From assembly GCF_000962805.1 (NCBI RefSeq), contig NZ_JZTW01000008.1:124001-188000 (forward strand): a stretch of 64,000 bases of DNA, in the 5' to 3' direction. The translations under genes and the position numbers were made by a program. Source of the DNA: Pseudarthrobacter chlorophenolicus (GTDB taxonomy: Bacteria > Actinomycetota > Actinomycetes > Actinomycetales > Micrococcaceae). The notes under the pieces are model-generated. The model saw only the letters and a list, made by a program, of their open reading frames with translations, made no database searches and had not been told where the DNA came from. Within the stretch, counting starts at the first letter, position 1. The number at the start of each line of letters is the position of its first letter. Positions 41,304 to 50,565 of the stretch are shown here, piece by piece.

Positions 41304-41945
41304 ATGACAACAATCGGAATCATCGGTGCAGGACATATTGGAAGCCAGGTTGCCCGGAAGGCGGTGGAGCTGGGCTACGACGTAGTCATCAGCAACTCTC
41401 GCGGACCGGAGACCCTTGCGGACCTCGTGGCAGAGCTTGGTCCGAAGGCACGGGCGGCAACCGCAGCTGAGGCGGCCGCGGCGGGCGACTTCGCCGTGGT
41501 CACGGTGCCGCTGAAGAACTACAAGGACGTCCCGGCGGAGCCGCTGGCAGGCAAGATCGTCATCGACACCAACAACTATTACTGGGAGCGCGACGGCCGC
41601 GTCCCGGCCCTGGACAACGGCGAAGCCACCACCTCCGGCCTGCTGCAGGAACACCTGCCCCAGTCAAAGGTGGCCAAGGGCTTCAACCACATCATGGCCA
41701 AGGACATCACCACGGACGGCACCCCGGCAGGCACGGACAACCGCCGCGCCCTGGCCACCGCCAGCGACTACCCGGAGGCCGCCGAGCTGGTGGCCAACCT
41801 GTACGACGAGTTCGGCTTCGATACCGTCAATGTGGGCCTGCTGGAGGAAAGCTGGCGTGTTGAGCGCGACCGGCCCGCCTACGTTAAGCGGCAGAACGCC
41901 GCCGAGCTGAAGGACAACCTGGCGAAGGCACCCCGCACCGTCTGA
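41304..41945 (+). CDS. NAD(P)-binding oxidoreductase, F420-dependent NADP reductase family
   Basis: A 213-residue Rossmann protein: TIGIIGAGHIGSQVARKAVE at the N-terminus, VVISNSRGPETL (an Arg after the second strand favours NADPH), VTVPLKNYKDVP, KGFNHIMA. These proteins resemble the reductase that exchanges hydride between F420H2 and NADP. ATG at 41304 begins the fold directly; ATG at 41280 in the same frame is possible, and neither has a Shine-Dalgarno. Confidence 0.85.
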   Translation: MTTIGIIGAGHIGSQVARKAVELGYDVVISNSRGPETLADLVAELGPKARAATAAEAAAAGDFAVVTVPLKNYKDVPAEPLAGKIVIDTNNYYWERDGRVPALDNGEATTSGLLQEHLPQSKVAKGFNHIMAKDITTDGTPAGTDNRRALATASDYPEAAELVANLYDEFGFDTVNVGLLEESWRVERDRPAYVKRQNAAELKDNLAKAPRTV

Positions 41946-41970
41946 CCTGGCTTAGACCAGCCCCAACTGA

Positions 41971-42019
41971 CTGGCAGCAGCCGCCGCGAAACCCGGTTTT
42001 GGCGACGGTTTGCTGCCAG
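41971..42019. terminator. Hairpin between convergent genes
   Basis: CTGGCAGCA (41971-41979) pairs with TGCTGCCAG (42011-42019); the interior contains further CCG/CGG pairing. It lies between convergent stops at 41945 and 42031. Confidence 0.55.
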
Positions 42020-42030
42020 CCAGGGTTTTG

Positions 42031-43011
42031 TCAGTCCTCGTCCTGGCCGTGGCTGCTGCCGTCGTCGTGGCTTCGGGCGGGGACCAGCACCACTTCATAC
42101 TGCGTGGGTGGGGGCATCTTGTTGAACTTGGCGTTCACCGCGGCAAGGGTATCGCCGAATTTGGCCACAGTGGTGGGGACGTCAAAGTTCTTGCTGGTGA
42201 TCTCTTCCTTGAGCGTGCCGGCTGAAAGATCGCCGGAGAGCTTGATGCGGGCGATCTTGTCCTGCTGGTTCTGGACGGCCCACAGGGTGCGGCCCTTCAC
42301 CAGGATGCCGTCAACGTAGGGCAGCGCGGGGGTGTCGATCTTCGCGGTATCGCCGGTCTCGGGATCCACGGCATAAACGGCCTCGTTGAACGTATGTGCA
42401 ACGATCAGGACTTTCCCGCCCTTGGCCGATGCTATGCCGTTGAGGCCGAACTGGTTTGCCGGATCGGACAGGGCGAGAGACGGATCATTGAGGGTCCTCG
42501 TCTCCACCTTCCCCAACTTGCCCGAGCGGCTGACCGGGACGAAGTACAGTTCCGGACGCTTGGAGTTGGTGAACCACGCGCCGTCCTTGGTGACGGTGAC
42601 GTCGTTGATGAAGCCAGGCGCCAGCTCGACGGCGCCCGCGTCCTTGCCGGTCCTCGCGTTATAGACGAAGGCCTTGCCGGTACCGCCGCCAGCCACGAAG
42701 ATCAGGTTGGTGCGCTCGTCATACTTTAGCCCCACAGCCATCCGGGGGTTTGAATCGAAGGTGGAGACGTCAATGAAGCGCTCTGCCTTCCCGCCACGGA
42801 TGTCGCCTTTGAAAATGTCGCCGGTCATCAGCTCGCCGGCATAGAAAGTAGTCCCGCGGCCCTCGGCGATGCCCTCGGCGGAATTGGCGCCGTCGAGCAC
42901 TATGACGTCGCGGGAAGGCGGCGATGCCGAGGCGGGGACGGCGGATGGCGCTAGCAGCGCGAAGAGGGCGATGAGTCCTGCGGCGGTGCGGCGATGAACT
43001 GTTCGGCGCAT
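42031..43011 (-). CDS. Secreted beta-propeller protein (SMP-30/gluconolactonase-like)
   Basis: A 326-residue exported protein. Signal peptide 1-29 (MRRTVHRRTAAG, ASA/SPP). The mature part has repeating four-strand blades (MAVGLKYDERTNLIFVAGGG, FINDVTVTKDGAWFTNS, YVDGILVKGRTLWAVQN) as in SMP-30-like six-bladed propellers. Metal-ligand positions typical of lactonases are not clear, so enzymatic activity is uncertain. The C-terminus is a His/Asp/Ser-rich tail (SHDDGSSHGQDED). Confidence 0.8.
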   Translation of the reverse strand: MRRTVHRRTAAGLIALFALLAPSAVPASASPPSRDVIVLDGANSAEGIAEGRGTTFYAGELMTGDIFKGDIRGGKAERFIDVSTFDSNPRMAVGLKYDERTNLIFVAGGGTGKAFVYNARTGKDAGAVELAPGFINDVTVTKDGAWFTNSKRPELYFVPVSRSGKLGKVETRTLNDPSLALSDPANQFGLNGIASAKGGKVLIVAHTFNEAVYAVDPETGDTAKIDTPALPYVDGILVKGRTLWAVQNQQDKIARIKLSGDLSAGTLKEEITSKNFDVPTTVAKFGDTLAAVNAKFNKMPPPTQYEVVLVPARSHDDGSSHGQDED

Positions 43012-43165
43012 GCTGGATCCTTAATTGGCGGGTGATGCGCGGGGCCAATCTGCGGCAGCTCCGCACGATGGTCTAGTAATTTTAAGCGCCTGCATCATGA
43101 CCGCCAAGGCATCGAAGCCCCCATTCTGCTTACAATCGAACCCTCAATCGACTACTGAGGGATCC

Positions 43166-43504
43166 ATGAAGAAACTCGCCACAGTCCTGTTCGCCGCAGG
43201 CCTCCTTGCCTCCGCCACGGCCTGCTCCGCTTCCCACCAGCTTTCCACCACCGAAACCTGCGAGCGTATTCAGTCCGTTGTGTCGAACCCCGCCAACGGT
43301 GCCGGCAAGACGGGCATGAACCGCCTGGCCAACCAGATCCGCCCCATCCACGCGGTTGCCTCGGATGACCTCAAGCCCGCGCTGCAGTCCATCCTGGAGT
43401 ACACGGATGAGCAGGCGAAGGAAACCCCGGACGAGGCCAAACTGGCCGAACTCCAGTCCGGTTACGAGCAGGCCAGCGGCACCTACAGCCGCTTCTGCAG
43501 CTAG
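43166..43504 (+). CDS. Small secreted protein or lipoprotein, unknown
   Basis: A 112-residue protein with an N-terminal signal (MKKLATVLFAAGLLASATAC). The Cys follows SATA, a weak lipobox. The mature part is helical with two further Cys (ETCERIQ and SRFCS) that could pair. No family recognised. GAGGGATCC precedes the ATG, which supports this start over upstream in-frame codons. Confidence 0.7.
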   Translation: MKKLATVLFAAGLLASATACSASHQLSTTETCERIQSVVSNPANGAGKTGMNRLANQIRPIHAVASDDLKPALQSILEYTDEQAKETPDEAKLAELQSGYEQASGTYSRFCS

Positions 43505-43541
43505 CCAGCCCAACGGTTTTTGGCGCGGCGGATCCGGCCGC

Positions 43542-44471
43542 CTACAGAGTGGCCGGATCCGTGTTGGCGCCGCAAAGGACCACGGCCACGCGTTCGCCCG
43601 GTCCCGGCACGTACGCGCCGGACAGCAGGGCCGCGTAGGCAGCCGCGGCACCGTGCTCCACCACGATGCGGTAGCTGTTCCATAGTGCGCTCCGGGCGGC
43701 GATGATGTCCGCATCCGTCACCAGGACGCTTTCGACGCCGGCGCGGACCGCCACCGCGAAGCCGATCGCCCCGATGCTTCGGGCACCCAGCGAGTCTGCC
43801 GCGACCCCTGACACGGCCACATCCACCGGGCTCCCCGCGCGCAGCGCAGCGTGCAGGGTGGGTGCGCCTTCGGGCTCCACCGCCACTACCTTGGCGTGCC
43901 CTTCCACGGCCGCGGCAATTCCGGCCATGAGCCCCCCACCGCCCACGGCCACCAGGACCGTGTCCACACCGGGCACCTGGTCCAGCAGTTCCAAGCCCGC
44001 CGTCCCCGCGCCAGCCGCGATCTCCGGCTGGTCATACGCGTGGCAGTACACCGCGCCGGTCTCAGCAGCATGCGCCACCGCTGCCTCGTAAGCCACCGCG
44101 TATTCCGCGCCGCCCTGCACGACGGCGGCGCCGATGTCCCTGAGCTTCGCGACCTTGACGGCGGGTGCCGCGGCGGGGACGAAGACCGTTGCAGGCACGC
44201 CAAGCCGGGCGGCTGCGTAGGCGTTGGCCAGCCCGGCGTTGCCTCCCGAAGCCACCACGATGCCCGCCGGGGTCAGCTCCCCGCGTTCCTGGCTGGCCAG
44301 GATCCGGTTCAGCGCACCGCGCGCCTTGAAACTTCCGGTGTGCTGCAGGAATTCGCACTTGAACCAGACCGGGCCGGCGTACTGGCTGCTGTCTGCCTCC
44401 AGCACGGGTGTCAGCCGGGTGAGGCCGGCAATCCGCTGGGCGGCCTCATCCACATCGGTACGGCTGATCAT
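43542..44471 (-). CDS. Serine/threonine dehydratase family PLP enzyme
   Basis: A 309-residue fold-type II PLP enzyme that deaminates hydroxy-amino acids to keto acids or racemises them. The Schiff-base Lys is in TGSFKARGA, the substrate loop is ASGGNAGLA, and the phosphate loop is AVGGGGLMAG. There is no C-terminal ACT domain, so it is catabolic-type length. It begins 1 nt after the stop of the small hydrophilic gene and is likely translated with it. Confidence 0.9.
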   Translation of the reverse strand: MISRTDVDEAAQRIAGLTRLTPVLEADSSQYAGPVWFKCEFLQHTGSFKARGALNRILASQERGELTPAGIVVASGGNAGLANAYAAARLGVPATVFVPAAAPAVKVAKLRDIGAAVVQGGAEYAVAYEAAVAHAAETGAVYCHAYDQPEIAAGAGTAGLELLDQVPGVDTVLVAVGGGGLMAGIAAAVEGHAKVVAVEPEGAPTLHAALRAGSPVDVAVSGVAADSLGARSIGAIGFAVAVRAGVESVLVTDADIIAARSALWNSYRIVVEHGAAAAYAALLSGAYVPGPGERVAVVLCGANTDPATL

Positions 44472-44472
44472 C

Positions 44473-44778
44473 CTAGACGTCGTCGTCCCAGGTCCCGGGA
44501 TCCTTCAGCGCTTCCTCAGGCTTGCGCTCCTGCCCGCCGTCCGCAGGGTCTGCATCCTCGCTGCCGGCAGTCCCGCCGCTTCCCACGTACGACGCCGGCA
44601 CGGCCCCGGCAGCGTGGGCCTGCTGCTCTTCCCGGATGTTGGCAGCGTGGGGCTGCTCCGGGTGCTGGCCGCTTTGCGGGGCTTCGGTGACCTGTTCCGC
44701 GTTGTCCCGGGCTTCGTCCGGGTCGCCGGGGCCACGGAGGTCCGCGGTGTTGCGCGGCTCGTCGTTCGGTGTGGTCAT
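44473..44778 (-). CDS. Small acidic hydrophilic protein, unknown
   Basis: A 101-residue protein rich in Asp, Glu, Gly and Pro, with no hydrophobic segment; probably disordered. No family recognised. ATG at 44778 has AGGA 2-3 nt upstream. It precedes the dehydratase gene with a 1-nt gap. Confidence 0.55.
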   Translation of the reverse strand: MTTPNDEPRNTADLRGPGDPDEARDNAEQVTEAPQSGQHPEQPHAANIREEQQAHAAGAVPASYVGSGGTAGSEDADPADGGQERKPEEALKDPGTWDDDV

Positions 44779-44937
44779 GATCCTGCCTTCCGTTGTTGCT
44801 GGCTGGTCCTGCGGGCGCTTCCGGGGAAGCACGCCGCGGGTTCCAGCCTACTTTCTGTGGCGCTTTCTGTGAGTTCGGCCTCAGCCGGGACGATGGCCGG
44901 CCTGCCTGCGTTGTAGGAAGTGGCGGAAGGAGGCCCC

Positions 44938-45549
44938 ATGATCATCGTCCTCACCGGCATCGACGGCTCGGGCAAGTCGACAGCGGCCCGCGCCCTGGTG
45001 CAGGCTGTCCGGGCACGCGGCGGCAGGGCAATGCTCCTGAGCAACCATGCAGGCCGGCGCACCATGTCCGTCCTGGCTGCCCGGTGGGGTGTGCAACTGC
45101 CAGTCAAGGCCGCGGACGCCGCCGAAACACTCCTGCGGGTCTCCAACGTGCTGGTGTCCCACCTCCGGGCCCACTGCTTCGATGGCGTGGTGGTCATGGA
45201 CCGCCACCTCCACTGCCAGCTTGCCCTGCGCACCATGAAGGGACTGCCGCGCGGGCGCTTCCTGCCCTGGCTTCTCGCGGCACTTCCCCAGCCCGCCGCC
45301 GTCGTACACCTGGACCTGGAGCCGGCCGAAGCGCACCGCCGGATCACGGCGCGCGGAACCGATTCCGAAACCCTTGCGGACCTGTCCGCCTTCCGGGATG
45401 CCTACGCGGGGCTGCCGGAATTTGGCGACTTTATCCGGGTGGATGCGTCCCTTCCCGCCGCTGAACTGGCGCAACGCGTGCTGCAGGCTGTGGACACGCT
45501 TCCCGGCGGCCCAGGCGACTCCGGGAAGGGCGCAGCAGTCACAAACTGA
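44938..45549 (+). CDS. Thymidylate kinase-like P-loop kinase
   Basis: A 203-residue nucleotide-kinase-like protein. P-loop TGIDGSGKST at residues 6-15, VVMDRHLHCQLA (DR motif region), and VVHLDLEPAEAHRRITARG (lid arginines). Thymidylate kinases read DRY/DRF here, so substrate specificity may differ. ATG at 44938 is fixed by AAGGAGG 4 nt upstream. Confidence 0.82.
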   Translation: MIIVLTGIDGSGKSTAARALVQAVRARGGRAMLLSNHAGRRTMSVLAARWGVQLPVKAADAAETLLRVSNVLVSHLRAHCFDGVVVMDRHLHCQLALRTMKGLPRGRFLPWLLAALPQPAAVVHLDLEPAEAHRRITARGTDSETLADLSAFRDAYAGLPEFGDFIRVDASLPAAELAQRVLQAVDTLPGGPGDSGKGAAVTN

Positions 45550-45671
45550 ATTTAAGCATTTCGCATTGTGGAAATGGATTTTCCCCTTGCGGAATTGATG
45601 TGACCGGGGTTACTTTTGCCATAAGCCCCGGGCGTCCCCGGGCTGTTCCCGAATCGAAGAGGCAAAGGTCA

Positions 45672-47159
45672 ATGAAGATCCCCAACCCTGAGGCACTGAA
45701 GGCGAGTTCGGTGCCCGCGAAGAGGAAGCCGCTGTATAAGTCGCTCTTCTTCCAGATTCTGATCGCCGTCGTGGCAGGTGTCCTCATAGGGCATTTCTGG
45801 CCGGACCTCGGATCACAGCTGAGGCCGCTCGGAGATGGCTTCATCAAACTCATCAAGATGATCATCGCGCCGCTGATCTTCCTGGTGATCGTCACCGGCA
45901 TTTCGGCCGTAGGCGACGTCAAAGCGGTTGGAAGGGTTGGGGTCAAGGCCCTGGTCTATTTCACGGCGGCCACCCTGTTCGCACTGCTCTTCGGCCTGGT
46001 GGTGGGCAACGTAGTCCAGCCCGGAGCAGGCCTGAACATTGACCCCGCCACCCTGTCGCAGGCGGACCTCGACGCCAAAACCGGCTCTGCCGCACCCAAG
46101 GATGCGGCATCCTTCATCCTGGACGTCATCCCCGCCAGCGTGATCGGCGCCTTCGCCAGCAACAGCCTCCTGCAGGTCCTGTTCTTCTCGGTCTTCTTCG
46201 GTGCAGCCATTGTGGTCATCGGCCGCGAGCGGTGCATGCCGGTCATCAGCCTGATGGAAACCGTCCTGGAGCTGATCTTCAAGATCATGTCCTGGATCAT
46301 GAAGGTGGCACCCATCGGTGCTTTCGGTGCCATGGCCTTCATCATCGGCCAGTACGGCCTCAGCACGCTCAGCACCTACGCCGTGCTGATCGCCGCCTGC
46401 TACGGAGCCGCCGTCGTCTTCATCGGACTGCTCTTCGCCGTCGCCTGGATGACCGCCCGCGTGCCGCTGTGGCAGTTCCTCAAATACACCCGCGAGGAGT
46501 TCCTCCTGGCCCTGGGCACCGCCTCCACCGAAGCAGTCATGCCCCGGATCATGACCAAGCTGACCAATGCCGGCTGCTCCCGCGCCACTACCGGCCTGGT
46601 GGTTCCCACCGGATACTCCTTCAACCTCGACGGTGCAGCCATCTACCTTTCCATTTCGCTGCTCTTCCTGGCACAGGCCTTCGGCCACAACCTGGACCTC
46701 GGCCAGCAGCTCGCCGCATTGGGCGTCCTGCTGCTCACTTCCAAGGGCATGGCCGGAGTCCCGGGATCGTCCTTCCTGGCACTCTCCGCCACGGCCGCTG
46801 CGCTGGGGATCTTCCCGGTGGCCGGCGTCGCGCTCCTGCTCGGTGCGGACCGGCTGATGGACTCCATGCGCGTGGTGGTCAACCTGCTGGGCAACTGCGT
46901 GGCCACGTTCGTTGTCTCCAAGTGGGAGGGCCAGTTTGACCGCAGCGTCATGGTCCGGGCCTTCAAGGGCGAGATCACCAACCACGACTCCGCGGTGATG
47001 CTCGGGAAGGAAGAAGACTTCCAGGACCAGGAACTGCAGCGGATCAGCGAGGGCCAGGAGCCCTCACCCAAGTTCCGCGGCGGCCCGAATCCCGGGGACA
47101 TCCCGCGGTTCCAGATGAGCAAGTCGACCCGCGCCGGCACGGACAACAGCCCGGACTAG
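45672..47159 (+). CDS. DctA-like dicarboxylate:cation symporter
   Basis: A 495-residue membrane symporter of the DAACS family, importing C4-dicarboxylates or related acids. It shows FIKLIKMIIAPLIFLVIVTG, GTASTEAVMPRIMTKL (first hairpin region), VVPTGYSFNLDGAAIYLSIS (substrate region) and LLTSKGMAGVPGSSF (second hairpin). It has a hydrophilic C-terminal tail of about 55 residues beyond usual DctA length. ATG at 45672 follows AAAGGTCA. Confidence 0.93.
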   Translation: MKIPNPEALKASSVPAKRKPLYKSLFFQILIAVVAGVLIGHFWPDLGSQLRPLGDGFIKLIKMIIAPLIFLVIVTGISAVGDVKAVGRVGVKALVYFTAATLFALLFGLVVGNVVQPGAGLNIDPATLSQADLDAKTGSAAPKDAASFILDVIPASVIGAFASNSLLQVLFFSVFFGAAIVVIGRERCMPVISLMETVLELIFKIMSWIMKVAPIGAFGAMAFIIGQYGLSTLSTYAVLIAACYGAAVVFIGLLFAVAWMTARVPLWQFLKYTREEFLLALGTASTEAVMPRIMTKLTNAGCSRATTGLVVPTGYSFNLDGAAIYLSISLLFLAQAFGHNLDLGQQLAALGVLLLTSKGMAGVPGSSFLALSATAAALGIFPVAGVALLLGADRLMDSMRVVVNLLGNCVATFVVSKWEGQFDRSVMVRAFKGEITNHDSAVMLGKEEDFQDQELQRISEGQEPSPKFRGGPNPGDIPRFQMSKSTRAGTDNSPD

Positions 47160-47201
47160 GCGTCAGAAACCCGGCCGCGCTCTCAGCGGCGAGCAACCAA
47201 C

Positions 47202-47239
47202 AGCAGGCGGGCAGGACAATCGGGTCCTGCCCGCCTGCT
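47202..47239. terminator. Strong hairpin terminator
   Basis: AGCAGGCGGGCAGGAC and GTCCTGCCCGCCTGCT form a perfect 16-bp stem with a 6-nt loop, followed by T, 43 bp after the symporter stop. Confidence 0.9.
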
Positions 47240-47398
47240 TCATGCGCCGCTTGTTTCATGCGCCACCGGTGCGTGTACCGTCCCGTCCGCTCATCGCGCT
47301 GGGACTCAAGGTCCCTGGACTGGACCAAGGATGCCCCCGGCCGGTACCCGCCCGGGGCATCCTGCTGTGGAATAATCCGCTGCGGGAGGCCTGACGAC

Positions 47399-48607
47399 GT
47401 GAGCAACAAACTGATCCTGCGCGGGCGCGTGGTCACCGGACGCCTGGACATCGCCGACGCTGTGGTGGCTGTGGACGGCCGCCGCATCACGTACGCGGGT
47501 CCGGCGTCGGACTTCCCTGGGCTGTCCCTGCCCGCGGGCGACACCGCGTCCGCCGGACGCATCCTCCTTCCCGGCTTGGTGGACCTGCACTGCCACGGCG
47601 CCCACGGAAACGACTTTTCGGAAGGTTCCCTGGACGGCGCCCGGGCCGCGGCGCGGTACCTCCACGGCCGGGGCACCACAACCCTGTTGGCCAGCCTGGT
47701 GACAGGGTCGCCAAAGGACCTGATACGCAACCTGAGTGTGCTGCGGACGGTGGCCGGGGAAGTTCTGACTGCCGGGTCCCACCTTGAGGGACCGTTCCTC
47801 GCATCGTCCCAATGCGGCGCCCACGACCCCGGATTGCTGCTGGACCCGGACGCCGCCCTGATGGATCAACTTTTGGAAGCCGCCGGGCCCTCCCTCAGAT
47901 CCATGACGCTTGCCGCAGAGCTTCCGGGTGCCACTGGGCTGCTCGATTTGCTGGCATCCCGCGGGGTGATCCCTTCGCTGGGGCACACGGCCGCCGGGCA
48001 TTCCACGGCCGCGGCTTTCCTTGACCGGGCAGCCTCCGAACTGCGTGGTTCACTTGCTGCCACGGGCAGGCTGCGGCCTACGGTCACGCATCTGTTCAAT
48101 GCCATGCCGCCGCTGCACCACCGGTCCCCCGGCCCTGTCGCTGCAAGCCTCAGTGCCGCCCGCGCCGGAGAGGCAGTGGTGGAACTGATCGGCGACGGCG
48201 TCCACGTGGCGCCGGAGACCATCAAGCTGGTGTTCGACCTGGTGGGTGCCGGGAACGTCGCCTTGGTCACCGATTCGATGGCCGCCACGGGACTGCACGA
48301 CGGCGGCTACCGGCTTGGGACGCTGGCGGTCACCGTAGAGCAGGGCGTGGCGCGGGTGGACGCCACGGGTGCCATCGCCGGCGGTACGGCCACACTGCTG
48401 GATGTGGTGAGGGTTTCCGTGGACGCCGGGGTCCCGCTGCAGCATGCGGTGCTGGCGGCAAGCAGTGTTCCGGCTGAAGTCCTCGGCCTCTCTTCCGAGG
48501 TGGGCGACCTTGCCGCCGGGATGCTGGCAGACGTTGTTGTAGTTGATTCCGGGCTTAGGCTCACCGGGGTGCTCCGGCATGGCGATTGGGTTACCCCGCC
48601 GGTGTAA
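47399..48607 (+). CDS. nagA: N-acetylglucosamine-6-phosphate deacetylase (copy 2)
   Basis: A 402-residue paralogue of the nan-operon deacetylase, sharing every active-site block: VDLHCHGAHGNDF, SHLEGPFLASSQCGAHDP, SLGHTAAGH, THLFNAMPPLHHRSPG and VTDSMAATGLHDGG. GTG at 47399 has GGGAGG about 9 nt upstream and gives the family N-terminus. It stands alone after a terminator, not next to nagB, and has no nan operator, so it may serve general GlcNAc or cell-wall amino-sugar turnover. Confidence 0.92.
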   Translation: MSNKLILRGRVVTGRLDIADAVVAVDGRRITYAGPASDFPGLSLPAGDTASAGRILLPGLVDLHCHGAHGNDFSEGSLDGARAAARYLHGRGTTTLLASLVTGSPKDLIRNLSVLRTVAGEVLTAGSHLEGPFLASSQCGAHDPGLLLDPDAALMDQLLEAAGPSLRSMTLAAELPGATGLLDLLASRGVIPSLGHTAAGHSTAAAFLDRAASELRGSLAATGRLRPTVTHLFNAMPPLHHRSPGPVAASLSAARAGEAVVELIGDGVHVAPETIKLVFDLVGAGNVALVTDSMAATGLHDGGYRLGTLAVTVEQGVARVDATGAIAGGTATLLDVVRVSVDAGVPLQHAVLAASSVPAEVLGLSSEVGDLAAGMLADVVVVDSGLRLTGVLRHGDWVTPPV

Positions 48608-48703
48608 AGGTGCTGCGATGCGAGGTTGCTGCGCGGCTGGTGAGAGTCCGGTGATGAGTTGGAGCTGCAGCTCAATGTCAGACCCTCGCGCGAGAATTCT
48701 TTT

Positions 48704-48817
48704 ATGGGAAATGCAGGCGTTGAAGCAGCAGCGATGGAGGGTCTTCGGGCCTCCATGGCAAGCCTTGACGCGCTGCTTCTGTAGGACGTCGAGCTGGACC
48801 GGACCGGCTCTCATGCC
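48704..48817 (+). pseudogene. N-terminal piece of the DUF222-HNH gene, cut by an in-frame amber codon
   Basis: ATG at 48704 opens 26 codons (MGNAGVEAAAMEGLRASMAS, then LDALLL) and stops at TAG 48782-48784. The same frame continues DVELDRTGSHAVDCEAVDVL straight into the downstream gene. The style of both parts (EGLRASMASLDALL, DVELDRTG) is that of a normal DUF222 N-terminus. A single change (for example CAG to TAG) would explain it; readthrough or sequencing error are alternatives. Confidence 0.75.
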
Positions 48818-50446
48818 GTGGACTGCGAAGCGGTTGATGTGTTGGGGCGGAAGTCGGAGCTTCGGCTGCAGCGGCTGGCGTTCTGGAGCCGACTTGAAGC
48901 CCAGGTCGCGGCGGGTAAGGCCCGCGACGCGGCGGATTTCGCGGAGTTTCAGGAGGCGATGACACCGCCGGATGCCACCGGGTCGGAGCGGGCGTTCGTG
49001 GAGATGTCCACGACGGCGGAGATCGCCGGGGTCCTGACGCTCAGCCCGGGTGCGGCGGCGGCGTTCATCAGCCAGTCACGGAAGGTCTGTGCCATGCCGC
49101 CGGTGTTGGGTGCGCTGGCCGCAGGGGTGGTGTCGTGGCGGCACGCGGTGATCGTCGCGGACGAAACGGACTGCCTCGCCCCCGAGGGTGCTGAGACGTT
49201 GGTGGCGCATTTCTTCGACCCTCACGCCCCCAACCGGGCCCGCGGGTCGGCGCCGGGTGACCTTGTGGCGCACCTGTTCCGGAGGAAAGTCAGGAACTGG
49301 CGCGAACGCACCCACCCCGCCTCAGTCCAGGAACGGCACGTCCAGTGTGTGGCGGAGCGGCGGATGGAATACCGGCCCGCCGCCGACGGGATGGCTTCAA
49401 TTACCCTGGTCCTGCCCGGGGACGCCGCCTGCGCCATCTGGAACAAGACCACCGCCATCGCCCGCGGCCTCCAAGGACCCGGCGAGACCCGCACCCTCAC
49501 CCAGCTCCGCCCCGACACCGCCGCAGCACTTCTATTGGGCGCCCACACCGGAGCCGCTGCCACGGGCCGAGCTGTCGATGGCCAACAAACCGGTGATGTG
49601 GCTGGCGTCCACGGAGTTCCCGGCGGCAACGACGGTGCCAGTGGCAACGGGAGCGGCCCTTACGCGGTTGACCTCAGCAAGGTCCCCGCGCCGAAAGCCG
49701 ACGTGCTGGTCACCATCCCGATATTTACAATGCTGGGCAGCACCGACGAACCGGCCGACCTAGACGGGTACGGGCCCATCCCCGCGGCGATGGCCCGGAA
49801 ACTCGTCGCTGACGGGGCGACCTCGTTTCACCGGGTCCTCGTCGACCCGCGTGACGGTGCACCGCTCGAGATCGGACGGACCAGCTACCGGCTCACCGAA
49901 GCGATGAAACGCTGGATCAGGATGCGCGATGGACACTGCACGTTCCCCGGCTGCAGCAATCCCAGCACGGATAACGACACCGACCACCTCACCGCCTGGC
50001 AACACCACGGCACAACGGGCGTCAGTAACCTGGCACAGCTCTGCCCGAAACATCACCGTCTCAAACACAACAGCGGCTGGACCCCCACAGGAGCCACCAC
50101 AACCGAACCCGGCTGGACTTCACCCACAGGCCGGCACTACCCAACCCAGCACCCCGACTCACAACCACCACACTGGCCACCCGGACTCCTCGAATTCGAA
50201 CAGGAGCGGGCCCTGACCGGGGACGTTGGCGCGGCTGGAGAGCCGCGCGCCGCCTCAGACACGGCAGCGGACAGACACCTAAAAACTGTTGGAGACCGTG
50301 AGCCGGTAGGCGACCACGCGCCAGCCGGAGACGTTGCCGCTGCTGGTGAGTCGGGCTCGAACGGCGAATTGGGCGTGCCGGCAATCGACCAACCGGACGA
50401 ACTAAGCCCCCTCGAACGCGCCCTCACGGCCTACCTCGCCGCCTGA
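48818..50446 (+). CDS. DUF222 and HNH-endonuclease domain protein
   Basis: A 542-residue protein of the abundant actinobacterial DUF222-HNH family. DUF222 spans about 1-330, with a low-complexity insert at 240-280. The HNH nuclease fold is near 365-420: RDGHCTFPGC, TDHLTAWQHHG and LCPKHHRLKH give the two Cys zinc pairs and the catalytic DH. The C-terminus is disordered. The GTG start at 48818 is only the first start after an amber stop at 48782; the original start was probably 48704. Whether it is expressed from the GTG is unknown, as no Shine-Dalgarno is seen. Function in these families is undefined. Confidence 0.85.
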   Translation: MDCEAVDVLGRKSELRLQRLAFWSRLEAQVAAGKARDAADFAEFQEAMTPPDATGSERAFVEMSTTAEIAGVLTLSPGAAAAFISQSRKVCAMPPVLGALAAGVVSWRHAVIVADETDCLAPEGAETLVAHFFDPHAPNRARGSAPGDLVAHLFRRKVRNWRERTHPASVQERHVQCVAERRMEYRPAADGMASITLVLPGDAACAIWNKTTAIARGLQGPGETRTLTQLRPDTAAALLLGAHTGAAATGRAVDGQQTGDVAGVHGVPGGNDGASGNGSGPYAVDLSKVPAPKADVLVTIPIFTMLGSTDEPADLDGYGPIPAAMARKLVADGATSFHRVLVDPRDGAPLEIGRTSYRLTEAMKRWIRMRDGHCTFPGCSNPSTDNDTDHLTAWQHHGTTGVSNLAQLCPKHHRLKHNSGWTPTGATTTEPGWTSPTGRHYPTQHPDSQPPHWPPGLLEFEQERALTGDVGAAGEPRAASDTAADRHLKTVGDREPVGDHAPAGDVAAAGESGSNGELGVPAIDQPDELSPLERALTAYLAA

Positions 50447-50565
50447 ATCCAGGCAGTCGCGGGTGAGCCTGCTGCTCAGCCATCAGGCATCGCCGCGTGA
50501 GGCGTCCGCAGCCACGGCCGGACAGAAACGGCGGTGCATCGGCAGGTGTGATCCGTCGGCAGGTG

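Noticed and set aside
48608..48703. Possible small gene between nagA copy 2 and the DUF222 frame
   Set aside because: No start with a Shine-Dalgarno and no reading frame of useful length before ATG 48704.
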